64,000 nucleotides of DNA, from positions 1 to 64,000 of the forward strand of contig CAUQMH010000001.1 of NCBI GenBank assembly GCA_963519075.1, given 5' to 3'. The DNA comes from JABCPE02 sp963519075. GTDB taxonomy: Bacteria > Bacteroidota > Bacteroidia > Flavobacteriales > Weeksellaceae. Below, in pieces: positions 35,655 to 44,726 of the stretch. The position numbers and the translations under genes were made by a program. A model generated the notes under the pieces. It worked only from the letters and a program-made list of their open reading frames with translations, had not been told where the DNA came from and searched no databases. Each line of letters begins with the position of its first letter. Position 1 is the stretch's first letter.

Positions 35655-37079
35655 ATGAATTCATTTATATTTAGATTATTTCCATTATTGATAATGACTC
35701 TCGGAGCTGTTGTCTATGGAATTAACTTTTTTTCGCCTCTTTCTAAGGCGGTGCTCTCTGGAACGCATTTTGTCATCGGTGGCGCTTTTTTATTTTATGC
35801 CATTTTGAAAAAAGACCTTACGACTTGGATACTTACCAGCATGATTGTGGGCGTGGTGATAGGTGTGGAGTTTCCTGGTGTAGCGATGGCTCTACAGCCT
35901 CTGAGCAGTGGGTTTATCAAATTAGTAAAAACCATTGTAGGGCCTATTTTATTTGCGACTTTGGTTTATGGAATTGCTGGGCATTCTGACCTGAAACAAG
36001 TAGGAAGAATGGCGTGGAAATCTTTGCTTTATTTCAATGTAGCGACGACTCTTGCTATCCTAATAGGTTTGGTATCCATCAATATATCCAATGCTGGTGT
36101 AGGGATAGATTTGAGCCAATTTCCTCAGCACGACCTACCTTCTGGTTCGGGAGTTAAGGAAAATGATTTAAAAGCTCTAAAACAAATTCCTGAAGCTGAC
36201 CAATGGATATACAAGGTAACGGCTTTCTTCCGTGATATTTTCCCTGAAAATATTATAAAGTCTATTTATGAAAATCAGGTGCTGCAAATTGTAGTTTTCT
36301 CTGTAGTTTTTGGTATCGGACTGGCTATGCTGGATGAAAAGAAGAAAAAGCCAATGATAGACTTTGTGGAAAGTCTAGCGGAAGTGATGTTTAAATACAC
36401 TAAAATCGTGATGTATTTTGCTCCTGTCGGAGTAGGTGCAGCGATGGCATATACGGTAGGACATATGGGAATAGACATTTTAAAATATTTGTTCTTACTC
36501 CTGCTGACTCTTTATGCTGCGATATTTGCATTTGTTATGCTGGTATTACTGCCACTAGCCATGTATCTGAAAATCCCAATCAAAAACTTCATTTCTGCTA
36601 TCAAAGAACCTGTTTCTATCGCTTTTGCTACGACAAGTTCTGATGCTGCCTTACCTAAAGTAATGAGCAATATGGAAGCCTTTGGCGTGCCTCGTAGAAT
36701 TGTTTCCTTCGTGGTACCTACGGGATATAGTTTTAATCTTGACGGAACTGCACTTTATCTATCATTAGCATCTATATTCGTGGCTCAGGCCGCTGGGATG
36801 GAATTGACTTTCGGACAACAACTGCTGATGTGCCTTACATTGATGATTACAAGTAAGGGAGTGGCAGCCATACCGAGAGCCTCTCTGATTGTCCTTATCG
36901 CTACAGCTGAGCAATTTGGGCTTCCGCTGATTATCATTTCTGCTATTTTAGGAATAGATGAACTGATGGACATGGGAAGAACCTCTTTGAATGTGATTGG
37001 GAACTGTATGGCTTCCGTTTTCATTGCAAAATGGGAAGGAGAATTTGATCAAGAAAAAGCCGAAAATTATGGAAAATAG
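35655..37079 (+). CDS. Dicarboxylate/amino acid:cation symporter (DAACS family)
   Basis: This inner-membrane secondary transporter of the GltP/DctA family takes up glutamate, aspartate or C4-dicarboxylates with Na+ or H+. The family signatures are clear in the second half: ATTSSDAALPKVMSNME (the HP1 serine-rich loop), SFNLDGTALYLSLASIFVAQ (TM7 NLDGTA) and TSKGVAAIPRASLIVL (HP2). A motif near the end, ILGIDELMDMGRTSLNVIGNCMAS, matches TM8. It is 474 residues with roughly ten hydrophobic segments. The exact substrate cannot be assigned. It overlaps the next gene by 11 bases. Confidence 0.92.
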   Translation: MNSFIFRLFPLLIMTLGAVVYGINFFSPLSKAVLSGTHFVIGGAFLFYAILKKDLTTWILTSMIVGVVIGVEFPGVAMALQPLSSGFIKLVKTIVGPILFATLVYGIAGHSDLKQVGRMAWKSLLYFNVATTLAILIGLVSINISNAGVGIDLSQFPQHDLPSGSGVKENDLKALKQIPEADQWIYKVTAFFRDIFPENIIKSIYENQVLQIVVFSVVFGIGLAMLDEKKKKPMIDFVESLAEVMFKYTKIVMYFAPVGVGAAMAYTVGHMGIDILKYLFLLLLTLYAAIFAFVMLVLLPLAMYLKIPIKNFISAIKEPVSIAFATTSSDAALPKVMSNMEAFGVPRRIVSFVVPTGYSFNLDGTALYLSLASIFVAQAAGMELTFGQQLLMCLTLMITSKGVAAIPRASLIVLIATAEQFGLPLIIISAILGIDELMDMGRTSLNVIGNCMASVFIAKWEGEFDQEKAENYGK

Positions 37080-37566
37080 AAAAAATCAATTGAGAAATAT
37101 TTTTAGTATTTTGCTCATATCTTTCTCTGTAGGATTGTACGCACAGGATGGTTTTTCTTTTAAAAGGAGTGTCCTTGACAAAACAGCTATTGGCTTGGAT
37201 TACAACTACATTGGAAGAAATACACTCGCTGTAGGAATAGACTACAATGCAGGAAGACAGGACAAATCCATCACAATAGGAGCTTTTGGTCGTTATTTCA
37301 GAGGAAAAGATAGCAAAGACCATTTTATCCCAGAACTAAAAGTAGGGTATTACGATGGCGGTGGATATGCTGGTCTAGTGGTTTCTACTAAACATTTCAG
37401 CCCTATCGTAGGTTTTTCTTTTTTGAAATTTATGAATGTTTATGGTGGATATTCTATTCCTTTTGATTCTGAAAAGAACCTAAATGGCTTTTCTATAGGA
37501 GTAAGTATCAATATAGGTCTGACCTATATGAGTAAATATTACGATAAATTCGTTTTTATGCGATAA
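37069..37566 (+). CDS. Hypothetical outer-membrane-type protein
   Basis: The ATG at 37069 is chosen over the frame's upstream ATG at 36997 because it is followed by a good signal peptide (NQLRNIFSILLISFSVGLYAQ, cleavage after YAQ). The earlier start lies deep in the symporter gene. The mature ~140 residues alternate polar and hydrophobic residues and are rich in Gly and Tyr (VGYYDGGGYAG, VYGGYSIPF), suggesting a small beta-barrel ending in an aromatic/basic tail. No named family is recognised. It overlaps the symporter stop by 11 bases and ends at a terminator. Confidence 0.75.
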   Translation: MENRKNQLRNIFSILLISFSVGLYAQDGFSFKRSVLDKTAIGLDYNYIGRNTLAVGIDYNAGRQDKSITIGAFGRYFRGKDSKDHFIPELKVGYYDGGGYAGLVVSTKHFSPIVGFSFLKFMNVYGGYSIPFDSEKNLNGFSIGVSINIGLTYMSKYYDKFVFMR

Positions 37567-37568
37567 AA

Positions 37569-37596
37569 AAAACTCCACTAAATGTGGAGTTTTTTA
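37569..37596. terminator. Bidirectional terminator shared with ftsZ
   Basis: An 8-bp stem (37571-37578 with 37584-37591) is flanked by A and T runs. It separates the convergent outer-membrane protein gene and the end of the dcw cluster. Confidence 0.85.
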
Positions 37597-37599
37597 TTT

Positions 37600-39501
37600 T
37601 TAATCTACATCTTTATTTAAGAATCTATTTCGTCTTACTTCCATTTTTCCTTTGTCATTTTCGGAAATAAAACTAGATATTTTTTGTTCCCTATCTAATG
37701 GATTTTCAAAATCAACATCTATATTTCTTCTTCTAAAAGCAGGAATCATTTCATAGATATCTATCTTTTTCTCATCATTTCCTTGAAATCTAGAAGAATT
37801 AAACTCTTTTAATTTATTTCTTCTCTCCTGTATTCTGCTATCTTCCTCTTCCGTTCTTCTTTTTTCAATGATGGTAAATTCCTCTTTCTGCTCTATATTA
37901 GGAAAATCATTTTTTGGAGTTTCTGGCTGAGTTTGATTAGTTACAGGAAATTTAGGTTCTTCTTTTTGAGGAGCAGTTTCCTCTCTCATTTCCACTCTGA
38001 AATTAACAGGCGCTTCCTTCACTTGAAAAGAAAAATCTTCTTCTTTTGGTTTATCTTCCTCTAAATCAAATGTAAAAGAAACTGGCTCTAGCTCAGCATA
38101 AGAAAATAGATCATATTCCTTCACTGGCTCTTCTTCCGCTTGAAAAAAAGAAGGTTCTTCTTCCTCTCTGAATTTAAAACTCGTCACGAAATCATCTTCT
38201 CTTCTCTCCTCTAGCACAGTTGTCTGGTGAAAATCAAACTTTTCTTCCGCTTTTTCTACTGAAAAACTATTGGTAGGAAAATTAGAATTGGTGTTTGAGT
38301 TTGAGTTTGAGTTAGAATTATTATCTAAACGAAAAAACTGTCGTTTCTGTTCTTCTCTAACTTCTTGTCTATTACTTGGTCTACGAACATCATTCACAGG
38401 AGTTTCTTTAACGGGTTGAGATTCTACAACTGGTATATCTGGTTTTTTAATACCTCCATTCAAATCATGAATAATACGCTCTGCTGGGATAGCTGTATTT
38501 TTCTCATGTTCAGGCGCGAATCCTGTCGCTACCACTAAGACCTTAATAGACTCTCCTAATCCATCCTCTGTTCCTACCCCAAAAATTACATCCGCCTTGT
38601 TTCCTCCTCCTGCTTCATTCTGAATATAACTACTAATGAATTTGATTTCATTCATTTTCGCTTTATGCTCTTCTCCACTTAGAATAAGAAGCATAACTTT
38701 TTTCGCTCCTGTAATCTTATTATCATTCAATAGTGGAGAATCCAGCGCTCTCTTCACTGCATCTTCTGCTCTATTCTCACCTGATGCTATTCCTATGGAC
38801 ATCAACGCTGTTCCTGAATTTTCAAGGACAGTTTTAGCATCACGGAAGTCAATATTAACTTTAAACGGAGCAGTAATGACCTCTGCCATACCTTTCGCAG
38901 CGTTGGTCAGCACTTCGTTTGCTTGAGAAAACGCCTCTTCGTAGTCTAAATCAGGATATTGTTCTGCTAATCTATCATTATTAATAATAATCAAAGAGTC
39001 TACATTTTCTCTTAGTTTTTCTAATCCAAAATGAGCTTGTTCTAATCTTCTTTTTCCTTCAAAATCAAAAGGCAAAGTTACAATAGCTATCGTAAGAATG
39101 CCCAACTCTTTAGCAACCTGAGCTACCACTGGCGCAGCACCTGTACCTGTACCACCACCCATACCTGCGGTGATAAAGACCATTTTGGTGTTATGACCAA
39201 GTGCTTCTCGGATATCATCCATACTTTCAATAGCAGCCTTCTCTCCTACTTCTGGATCTGCTCCCGCACCAAGTCCTTCTGTTGTTCGTGTCCCAAGCTG
39301 AACTTTATTAGAAACAGAATGCTCATCCAACGCCTGCGCATCTGTATTTAGTACGATGAAATCAACTCCATGGATACCTCTTTCGTACATGTGTTGTAGT
39401 GCATTGTTTCCTCCACCACCTACACCAATTACTTTAATGATAGATGATCTGTCTTTAGGTGCTTTGAAGTCTATTTCTATATCTTGATTAAAACCTCCCA
39501 T
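37600..39501 (-). CDS. ftsZ: Cell division GTPase FtsZ
   Basis: FtsZ polymerises at mid-cell into the division ring. The tubulin-like GTPase domain occupies residues about 15-330, with GVGGGGNNAL, the signature GGGTGTG at 115-121 and the NIDFRDAKTVL catalytic loop. At 633 residues it is longer than usual (E. coli 383). The excess is a charged, proline- and glutamate-rich linker (about 345-560) with an Asn-Ser repeat tract, then a conserved C-terminal region (MIPAFRRRNI) and a basic tail. It is the last gene of the dcw cluster, 47 bases after ftsA. Confidence 0.97.
   Translation of the reverse strand: MGGFNQDIEIDFKAPKDRSSIIKVIGVGGGGNNALQHMYERGIHGVDFIVLNTDAQALDEHSVSNKVQLGTRTTEGLGAGADPEVGEKAAIESMDDIREALGHNTKMVFITAGMGGGTGTGAAPVVAQVAKELGILTIAIVTLPFDFEGKRRLEQAHFGLEKLRENVDSLIIINNDRLAEQYPDLDYEEAFSQANEVLTNAAKGMAEVITAPFKVNIDFRDAKTVLENSGTALMSIGIASGENRAEDAVKRALDSPLLNDNKITGAKKVMLLILSGEEHKAKMNEIKFISSYIQNEAGGGNKADVIFGVGTEDGLGESIKVLVVATGFAPEHEKNTAIPAERIIHDLNGGIKKPDIPVVESQPVKETPVNDVRRPSNRQEVREEQKRQFFRLDNNSNSNSNSNTNSNFPTNSFSVEKAEEKFDFHQTTVLEERREDDFVTSFKFREEEEPSFFQAEEEPVKEYDLFSYAELEPVSFTFDLEEDKPKEEDFSFQVKEAPVNFRVEMREETAPQKEEPKFPVTNQTQPETPKNDFPNIEQKEEFTIIEKRRTEEEDSRIQERRNKLKEFNSSRFQGNDEKKIDIYEMIPAFRRRNIDVDFENPLDREQKISSFISENDKGKMEVRRNRFLNKDVD
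38293..38316 (-). repeat. Hexanucleotide tandem repeat inside ftsZ
   Basis: Three exact copies of GTTTGA (plus strand) and a fourth with one change encode the Asn-Ser run in the FtsZ linker. The unit keeps frame, so its copy number could vary without breaking the gene. Confidence 0.7.
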
Positions 39502-39548
39502 AGTTTATGTTATCTTTTTATATCCTTGTTTTTATTGTTTTCTTTTAA

Positions 39549-40931
39549 TTAATTTTCTTCTTCCTCAAAAAAATTCTTAAACTTTTTCATGAAACGCACA
39601 CTCCATGCTTCTTTTTTAGGCTCTTCTTGAACCTCTTTTGTTGATACAGTTTCAGGCTGCTTCTCCACAGGTTTTGGAGCTACCTCTTCTACTGGTTTAG
39701 AAACTTCCTCTTTTTTGTCTTGTATCTCTAGATTTTCTTGTTTTTCATTGATTCTGAGACTCTCCATCAGTAATCCAATAGCTGTGGAATACTCTGGACT
39801 TCTCAAAAGTTGGTTTTTATCATTAATGATATACTCATTAGCATAGCCTATTCTACAGTCAAATCCTGTCACATAATTTGCCAGCTGGCGAAGGTTTCTC
39901 AGATTAGAACCTCCTCCTGTAAGTACCATGCCTGCAATAAGTTTTCTTTTCTGTTCATTAACTCCATAGGACTTCATTTCATAAGCTCCATAGGATTTTA
40001 ATTCATTATTTACCATCTCTAGGATTTCCTCCACTCTTGCACTGATAATACTTGCAAGGGATTTCAAAGAAATTTCCTTTTCCTCTCTTCCATGAAGCCC
40101 TGGTATGGTAACATAGGCATTTTCCTTTTCTAATTCAGGAACTGCTGAACCAAAATTTATCTTTAACTGCTCTGCATGTTTTTCTATAATAGAACAGCCT
40201 TCCTTGATATCTTCTGTAATAATTCCTCCTCCGTAAGGTATAACGCACGTATGACGGATAATATTATCCTTAAAAACAGCTACATCAGTAGTTCCTCCTC
40301 CTATATCTACAATTGCCACTCCTGCTTCTTTCTCCTCCTGAGTAAGAACAGCTTCTGCAGATGCTAACGGCTCCAAAGTCAAAGCTTCCAGCTCTAGACC
40401 TGCTTCTTTGACACATCGAACCACATTTTTGATGGACGCCATCTGTCCCACTACCACATGAAACTTAGCTTCTAGACGAGTTCCATGCATACCTATTGGC
40501 TCTATAATTTCTTCTTCAGAATCTACTTTATATTCTTGTGGAAGGACATGAATAATCTCTTCACCTGGATGCACGGCTATTTTCTTAACCTGCTCTTTTA
40601 GTTTTGATATATCCACTTCAGTGATATAGGACTCTGGGTCTTGTCTCCCTATATAATCTGTATGCTGTAAGGAACGGATATGTTTCCCTGCAATACCTAC
40701 AGTTACTTTTTTGATAGGAACTTTTGCTGACTTTTCTGCCTCGCTGATAGCAGCTTTAATGGAACTAATGGTATGAGCGATGTTATGCACTATACCTTTT
40801 CGTACACCGAGACTCTTGCTCTTTCCTACTCCCATCACCTCTATTTTCCCATGAGCACTTCTACGCCCTACTATGGCTACTATCTTTGTCGTCCCTATAT
40901 CTAGTCCTACTGAATATTCATTTGCTTCCAT
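39549..40931 (-). CDS. ftsA: Cell division protein FtsA
   Basis: FtsA is the actin-like ATPase that tethers FtsZ filaments to the membrane. It has the phosphate 1 motif YSVGLDIGTTKIVAIVG at the N-terminus, VDIGGGTTDVAVF (phosphate 2) near 205 and GMVLTGGGSNLRNL (adenosine motif) near 335. A Glu/Pro/Lys-rich linker follows, then a C-terminal amphipathic helix (RFMKKFKNFFEE), the usual membrane-targeting sequence. It is 460 residues long and lies 18 bases after ftsQ. Confidence 0.97.
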   Translation of the reverse strand: MEANEYSVGLDIGTTKIVAIVGRRSAHGKIEVMGVGKSKSLGVRKGIVHNIAHTISSIKAAISEAEKSAKVPIKKVTVGIAGKHIRSLQHTDYIGRQDPESYITEVDISKLKEQVKKIAVHPGEEIIHVLPQEYKVDSEEEIIEPIGMHGTRLEAKFHVVVGQMASIKNVVRCVKEAGLELEALTLEPLASAEAVLTQEEKEAGVAIVDIGGGTTDVAVFKDNIIRHTCVIPYGGGIITEDIKEGCSIIEKHAEQLKINFGSAVPELEKENAYVTIPGLHGREEKEISLKSLASIISARVEEILEMVNNELKSYGAYEMKSYGVNEQKRKLIAGMVLTGGGSNLRNLRQLANYVTGFDCRIGYANEYIINDKNQLLRSPEYSTAIGLLMESLRINEKQENLEIQDKKEEVSKPVEEVAPKPVEKQPETVSTKEVQEEPKKEAWSVRFMKKFKNFFEEEEN

Positions 40932-40949
40932 CTAATATTCGTGTTTTTA

Positions 40950-41816
40950 CTATTTCTTTTTATCTTTGTTTCCCTCTGATTTCTCAGATTTTGGTTTTGT
41001 TTCTTCTTTTTTGTTCTCGCTGTTAGAGCCTTCTTTTACTTCCTCTTTACTTTTTTCTTCGGGTTTATAGACTCTTTCTTTGGATTCTTTATCTTCATTT
41101 CCCTTTCGCAGAGTAGTCACTATCTGATTATCATATTTTACTGAAATTTTTGAATATTTCATTTGGTCTTGATAAATCAAATATTTTTCTACAAAAGTCT
41201 TAAACCCCTTTATCTTAAACCCTAAATTTTCCAGCCTTCCCAGCTCTACAACATAGTTTCCTTCATTCGTCATCAGATAATAATCATTCCCCTTTTTGCT
41301 AATCCCTACAAAGAAATTTTTACTAAAATCATCCCTGTTTATGATTTTCACAAGCTCCACCAACATGGGATACTCCTCTGAACTCACCTTCCCAGAAACC
41401 AGCATGCACTGATAGGAATAATTGTTAGATGCAGGGAATTCCACCCCTTTTTCATCCACATAAAAAGATTGGTCTTTTTTTGAAAGCCGAAAAATAGGAA
41501 TTCTCTGGCTAATATCCAAATTTAATTGACCATTTAGTTTCAAGTAAACATTCGCACTATCCACCATGGGCATTGCTCTTATTGCCCTTTCCAAGGACAA
41601 AATATTCAGGTCGCCTATCCTATTTGTCGGATTTTCCTTTCTTATGATTTCTCTGACAATTTTATCATTGATAAAAGACACAGGTTTTTTTTGCAGCATT
41701 TTCACTACGATATCCTCTAAAGGTCTATTATTAAACCTTTGTAAAGAAAATCTGAGCAGAAATATCCAAATCCCCGCCACGAAAATGATTTTCAAAAACC
41801 TATATTTCTTTTTCAT
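40950..41816 (-). CDS. ftsQ: Cell division protein FtsQ/DivIB-like
   Basis: This single-pass division protein links FtsL-type proteins to the ring. It has one N-terminal membrane helix (about residues 8-24), then a periplasmic region with a POTRA-like segment (DLNILSLERAIRAMPMVDSANVYLKLNG) and the beta domain. The C-terminus after about residue 240 is an unusual run of Lys, Glu and Ser. Sequence is poorly conserved in this family, so the call relies on topology and its place between murC and ftsA. It starts one base after the murC stop. Confidence 0.88.
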   Translation of the reverse strand: MKKKYRFLKIIFVAGIWIFLLRFSLQRFNNRPLEDIVVKMLQKKPVSFINDKIVREIIRKENPTNRIGDLNILSLERAIRAMPMVDSANVYLKLNGQLNLDISQRIPIFRLSKKDQSFYVDEKGVEFPASNNYSYQCMLVSGKVSSEEYPMLVELVKIINRDDFSKNFFVGISKKGNDYYLMTNEGNYVVELGRLENLGFKIKGFKTFVEKYLIYQDQMKYSKISVKYDNQIVTTLRKGNEDKESKERVYKPEEKSKEEVKEGSNSENKKEETKPKSEKSEGNKDKKK

Positions 41817-41817
41817 C

Positions 41818-43167
41818 TTATCTATTCTCCATCCACTCCACTATGCTGTCATAGAGGGTATCTATATTTCCTGCACCTACTGTGAGCAGAACATCAAAAT
41901 CCTTACTTTTGATTTTATCAAATGCAGCCGCAAGGGTAGAAACTTCTTTATTTTGCAAATTTACTTTTTCTAACAACCACTCGGAAGTAATTTCAGAAAA
42001 ATTTTCTTGTAATTCTCTCGCTGGGTAAATATCCAGCAGCAACAGCTCATCTGCTTTGGACAGACTTTCCGCGAAACCATCAGCGAAATCCTTCGTTCTA
42101 CTGAAAAGATGCGGCTGAAAAACCACTAAAAGTTTTTTATCAGGATTAAATTCTCGGATGGAGTTTATCACCGCGTTCAGCTCCGTCGGGTGGTGGGCGT
42201 AGTCATCCACATAGATTTTCCCATTGGCAAATTTATGTCTCGTATAACGGCGTTTTATCCCTTTGAAACCAGCTATTGCTTTCTTTAAAACCTCAAAATC
42301 CGCTCCAAGATGATGAAGCAGAGCCAATGCTCCCGTAGCGTTTTCCACATTGTGAATCCCTGGGATTTCCCACTCAAACTGGTGGGTTTCTCCATCTTTT
42401 GTATGAAAATCAAAACTGATTTTTTCACCTTTCATTTGGAGGTTATCAGAATAATAATCCGCCTTCTCATTCACTGCATAAGTCTGGGCATTTCTGGCGA
42501 TTTTTATTCCTTTTCTTACAAAAAGCTGGCTGTCATCTGGAACCAAATTCGCGAAATCCTCAAAGCCCTGTTCTATATTTTCTTTGTCGCCATATATATC
42601 GAGATGGTCGGCATCCGTAGAAGTTATTATCGCCCAGTCTGGCGATAGATTAAGAAAACTTCGGTCGTATTCATCGGCTTCCAAAACGGAATACTGATTG
42701 CCATTAAACATAAAATTAGACCCAAAATTCTCCGAAATTCCGCCTAAAAAAGCTGAAAACGGAAGTCCAGCCTCCTTGCAGAGATGAGCCACAAGGCAGG
42801 AAGTGGTCGTTTTTCCGTGAGTTCCCGCCACTGCGATGCATTCGGTATTTTCGGTGACCATTCCCAAGACTTTTGCTCGTTTTAAAACTGAAAATCCCTG
42901 CTGATTAAAATAATCCAAAATCTGCAGTTCCTTAATCGCTGGCGTAAAAATCACAAGTGTTTCAGCCTTATCTAAAGCACTGATTTCCTCAGTAATTCCA
43001 TCTTTAAACTGGATAGCAATTCCCTCTTCCTGCAGTTTTTTAGTCAGTTTGGTCTCGGTTCTATCATATCCTAAAACATTCTTTCCCAGACTTTTAAAAT
43101 ACCTTGCAAGAGCGGACATTCCTATCCCTCCAATTCCTATGAAATAAAAGTTTTTATATTGTTTCAT
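41818..43167 (-). CDS. murC: UDP-N-acetylmuramate--L-alanine ligase
   Basis: MurC adds L-alanine to UDP-MurNAc, the first amino acid of the peptidoglycan stem. It shows the N-terminal GIGGIGMSALARYF, the P-loop AGTHGKTTTSCLVAH near 110, EADEYDRSFLNL, STDADHLDIYG, and the DDYAHHPTE motif in the C-terminal domain. The 449-residue length is normal. It follows the RhuM gene by 13 bases rather than murG directly, as would be usual. Confidence 0.97.
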   Translation of the reverse strand: MKQYKNFYFIGIGGIGMSALARYFKSLGKNVLGYDRTETKLTKKLQEEGIAIQFKDGITEEISALDKAETLVIFTPAIKELQILDYFNQQGFSVLKRAKVLGMVTENTECIAVAGTHGKTTTSCLVAHLCKEAGLPFSAFLGGISENFGSNFMFNGNQYSVLEADEYDRSFLNLSPDWAIITSTDADHLDIYGDKENIEQGFEDFANLVPDDSQLFVRKGIKIARNAQTYAVNEKADYYSDNLQMKGEKISFDFHTKDGETHQFEWEIPGIHNVENATGALALLHHLGADFEVLKKAIAGFKGIKRRYTRHKFANGKIYVDDYAHHPTELNAVINSIREFNPDKKLLVVFQPHLFSRTKDFADGFAESLSKADELLLLDIYPARELQENFSEITSEWLLEKVNLQNKEVSTLAAAFDKIKSKDFDVLLTVGAGNIDTLYDSIVEWMENR

Positions 43168-43180
43168 TTATTTTTAATAA

Positions 43181-44182
43181 TTATTTTCCTTTTTTTACAT
43201 TCTTTTTAGCTTCTTTTTGCAAATTATTAATGGTTCGCAAATATGCTTTTTCTACATCTGCCAGAGTTTTCGCCTTATATTTTTTATATTCTTTTCTTGC
43301 CTTCTCTTCTGCTTGATTATGTGATATTTTCCCCGCATTATCTAGTACCTCACGCCCAGCAGAGGAAAGGATATTATCCAGCTCCCTTATAAAATCATTC
43401 ATCTTCATTTCTCTTTCTTCAATAGCATTCAACTCCGCTAAATCAAAATATGCTGAAACCAAGTTATTCAACACACGAAGTTCCTGCTCTGTAAGGTAGT
43501 TTTTAGCTACCATAGCCTCCGCCTGTGTTGGATGGCTTCCTTTAAAGTGGGTAAGTCCCACAAATGGTTTTTCACTATCTACTCTAAAATAAATCACTTC
43601 ACTCGCTGTATTTCCATGAGCTGCATAGTGTAATTTATTCTGAACCATTTTGAAAAAAGTGATACTTGCCTCATTTTTAGGGTCATAATCTGTAGCTGTA
43701 GCATACAAATCCAAAACTTGGCGGTACATTACTTTTTCACTTGAACGAATGTCCCTAATACGGTCTAATAACTCTTTCCAATAATTACCTCCTCCTAAAC
43801 TTTTCAAGCGTTCATCATTCATGGTAAATCCCTTTACTAAATATTCTTTGAGTTTTTCGGTCGCCCAAATTCTAAATTTAGTCCCTTGTATTGATTTAAC
43901 ACGATATCCCACTGAAATAATTACATCAAGATTATAGTAATCAACTTGATATATTTTATTGTCTGAAGCAGTTGTTGCAAAATTTGCAACAACTGAATTT
44001 TGTTGCAATTCTCCTTCTTTAAAAATATTTTTAATATGTCGGGAAATTGTAGATTTATCCCTACCAAAAAGAGCAGCCATTTGATCTATGGAAAGCCAAA
44101 TATTTTCATCTTCCAGCTTTACACTAATCTTTGTAAGTCCATCTTCTGTTTGATAAATCAAAATTTGACTTTTACCTTCCAT
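43181..44182 (-). CDS. RhuM family protein (virulence-associated type)
   Basis: The 333-residue protein has the RhuM architecture: an N-terminal segment (ILIYQTEDGLTKISVKLEDENIWL), a Bro-N/helix-turn-helix-like ALFGRDKSTISRHIKNIF, then YYNLDVIISVGYRVKSIQGTKFRIWATEKLKEYLVKGF. A C-terminal domain starts near NKLHYAAHGNTASEVI. The family is named after a Salmonella SPI-3 gene and is common near mobile and restriction-modification loci; its biochemical function is unknown. Here it sits between the zinc-ribbon gene and murC with 13-base spacers on both sides, in the same direction as the cell-wall operon. The C-terminus is very Lys-rich. Confidence 0.92.
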   Translation of the reverse strand: MEGKSQILIYQTEDGLTKISVKLEDENIWLSIDQMAALFGRDKSTISRHIKNIFKEGELQQNSVVANFATTASDNKIYQVDYYNLDVIISVGYRVKSIQGTKFRIWATEKLKEYLVKGFTMNDERLKSLGGGNYWKELLDRIRDIRSSEKVMYRQVLDLYATATDYDPKNEASITFFKMVQNKLHYAAHGNTASEVIYFRVDSEKPFVGLTHFKGSHPTQAEAMVAKNYLTEQELRVLNNLVSAYFDLAELNAIEEREMKMNDFIRELDNILSSAGREVLDNAGKISHNQAEEKARKEYKKYKAKTLADVEKAYLRTINNLQKEAKKNVKKGK

Positions 44183-44195
44183 ATTTTTAAACTAT

Positions 44196-44723
44196 TCAAA
44201 TTTTCGCTATTTTTTCTTCCACTTCTTTTATTTTACCAATCCAAAAATCAATGGCATCTTCATTTTTTACAAAACCATTTTTTGATTTTAGTTTTGAAGG
44301 AATTCGATAGATGTAATAAAAATTTTTGTCATTATCCCTTTGTATTTCAGCTTTACTCGCTGGCTCTGTTCTACTTCTAAAAAACTTGAGCTGCTCTTCA
44401 TAACCTTCTCTGATTCCTTTAAAATAGGCAAGTAGTGTATCTCTGTCCCGCGGGATGTAGCCTGGTCCTGAGCAGCCACAGGAATGAAAGGTAATCCCTA
44501 CTTGATAGAGTTTTTGGAGATGCTCCCACGCTTTTTTATCATTTTTAGATGGCGAGGCAAAATCTAGTCCCATATCCGCCATAGGCTTGCCACACTGTGG
44601 GCATTTGGCTATATCATTCTGCCTGCCTTCTCTGATGTCATAAAAAAGCCTTCTTTTAAAGGTTTTCCTACAATTAAAACATGCATAATGCGGTTTGTAA
44701 GAAACCATCGCATATCTACACAT
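44196..44723 (-). CDS. Zinc-ribbon protein of unknown function
   Basis: This 175-residue protein has a four-cysteine zinc ribbon at its N-terminus: ACFNCRKTF (residues about 14-22) and KCPQCGKPM (about 40-48). A second Cys-containing stretch, HSCGCSGPG, lies around residue 80. The remainder is charged and helical. I do not recognise a named family. It starts 3 bases after the murG stop and ends 13 bases before RhuM, so it is inserted in the dcw operon. The pair may have arrived together. Confidence 0.8.
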   Translation of the reverse strand: MCRYAMVSYKPHYACFNCRKTFKRRLFYDIREGRQNDIAKCPQCGKPMADMGLDFASPSKNDKKAWEHLQKLYQVGITFHSCGCSGPGYIPRDRDTLLAYFKGIREGYEEQLKFFRSRTEPASKAEIQRDNDKNFYYIYRIPSKLKSKNGFVKNEDAIDFWIGKIKEVEEKIAKI

Positions 44724-44726
44724 TGG

